Shown here: positions 32,343 to 32,603 of the stretch, piece after piece
Layout: every line of letters starts with the position of its first letter
Numbering within the stretch: the first letter of the stretch is position 1
NCBI GenBank assembly: GCA_025399215.1
Contig: MU621285.1
Span: 1 to 32,603, forward strand
Origin: Globomyces pollinis-pini
Taxonomy: Eukaryota; Chytridiomycota; Chytridiomycetes; Rhizophydiales; Globomycetaceae
DNA: 32,603 nt
Direction: 5' to 3'
Translations under genes and position numbers: made by a program
The notes under the pieces: generated by a model
What the model was told of the DNA's origin: nothing
The model's input: only the letters and a program-made list of their open reading frames with translations
Databases searched by the model: none

Positions 32343-32603
32343 TGAAATTTGTCCAGATAAGAAAGAAATTTATTAGGAGACATCAGACTAAAAAACAATT
32401 CTTAAGTCAAGTCACTTGGAGGTACTTCCTTCCTATTACACAAGTATATTATACCTAGTGTTGTGATCAAAGAAGCCTTATAGCCATCGTATTATTTCAT
32501 AGCCAGTCCAGAATTTTCATAATGAAATTCAAAGACTTTAATAGTAAAGCAATACCGAAACGTAAAGAAACAATAAGTTAACAATTTCAATGATTTTTAT
32601 TAA
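32343..32603. other. upstream of CMR1, no gene seen
   Basis: The last 261 bases hold the presumed CMR1 promoter. An ATG at 32521 on the plus strand opens only 19 codons, with no recognisable protein; a gene starting near the edge cannot be excluded. Confidence 0.4.

Noticed and set aside
32521..32580. Short gene at the right edge (ATG at 32521)
   Set aside because: Only 19 codons before a stop, and the one possible splice gives another stop within a few codons.

Overview
This window is nuclear DNA of a compact, AT-rich eukaryote, most likely an early-diverging (zoosporic) fungus. It holds 13 protein genes in about 32.6 kb, packed head-to-tail, convergent and divergent with gaps of only 40 to 590 bases. 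Eleven of them are split by extremely small GT..AG introns. I traced 79 introns; 77 are 22-35 bases long and the two outliers are 73 and 162. Every gene model below was built by hand by splicing until family-conserved residues joined in frame, and each spliced length is a multiple of three. The fungal assignment rests on a Spa2-type polarity scaffold, a Heh1/Src1-type HeH protein, and fungal-type ATG2, CMR1 and UBA4. A CCDC17-like gene (mainly found in ciliated or flagellated lineages) and a Crinkler-like effector point to a flagellated lineage such as chytrids or Rozella/Cryptomycota. That placement is inference, not proof.

Layout: (1) 19-2334, minus: an intronless Crinkler/RHS-like NTPase plus nuclease-like protein. 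(2) 2705-10354, plus: CCDC17-like protein, allantoicase and Spa2-like polarity scaffold in tandem. (3) 10535-15581, minus: ATG2, the autophagy lipid-transfer protein, with 15 introns. (4) 15582-15781: a divergent promoter with a perfect heat-shock element. (5) 15782-18286, plus: ER Hsp90 (Grp94-like) with an unusual C-terminal HAEL. (6) 18327-20903, minus: an inner-nuclear-membrane HeH protein whose usual MSC domain is replaced by five repeats. (7) 21052-24957, minus: a PH-CLU-TPR protein. (8) 25191-26675, plus: ESS2/DGCR14. (9) 26676-27261: mostly unassigned DNA. (10) 27262-28767, plus: an intronless, probably secreted polyamine oxidase. (11) 28845-32342, minus: TMA16, UBA4 and CMR1, with only 43 and 72 bases between them.

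Most genes are unrelated housekeeping functions: autophagy, ER folding, splicing, ribosome biogenesis, tRNA thiolation/urmylation, DNA damage, purine catabolism and polarity. There is no operon-like logic. The accessory-looking pieces are the Crinkler-like gene and the intronless oxidase. The parts that look least described are the HeH/five-repeat membrane protein, the PH-CLU fusion and the uniform mini-intron population.
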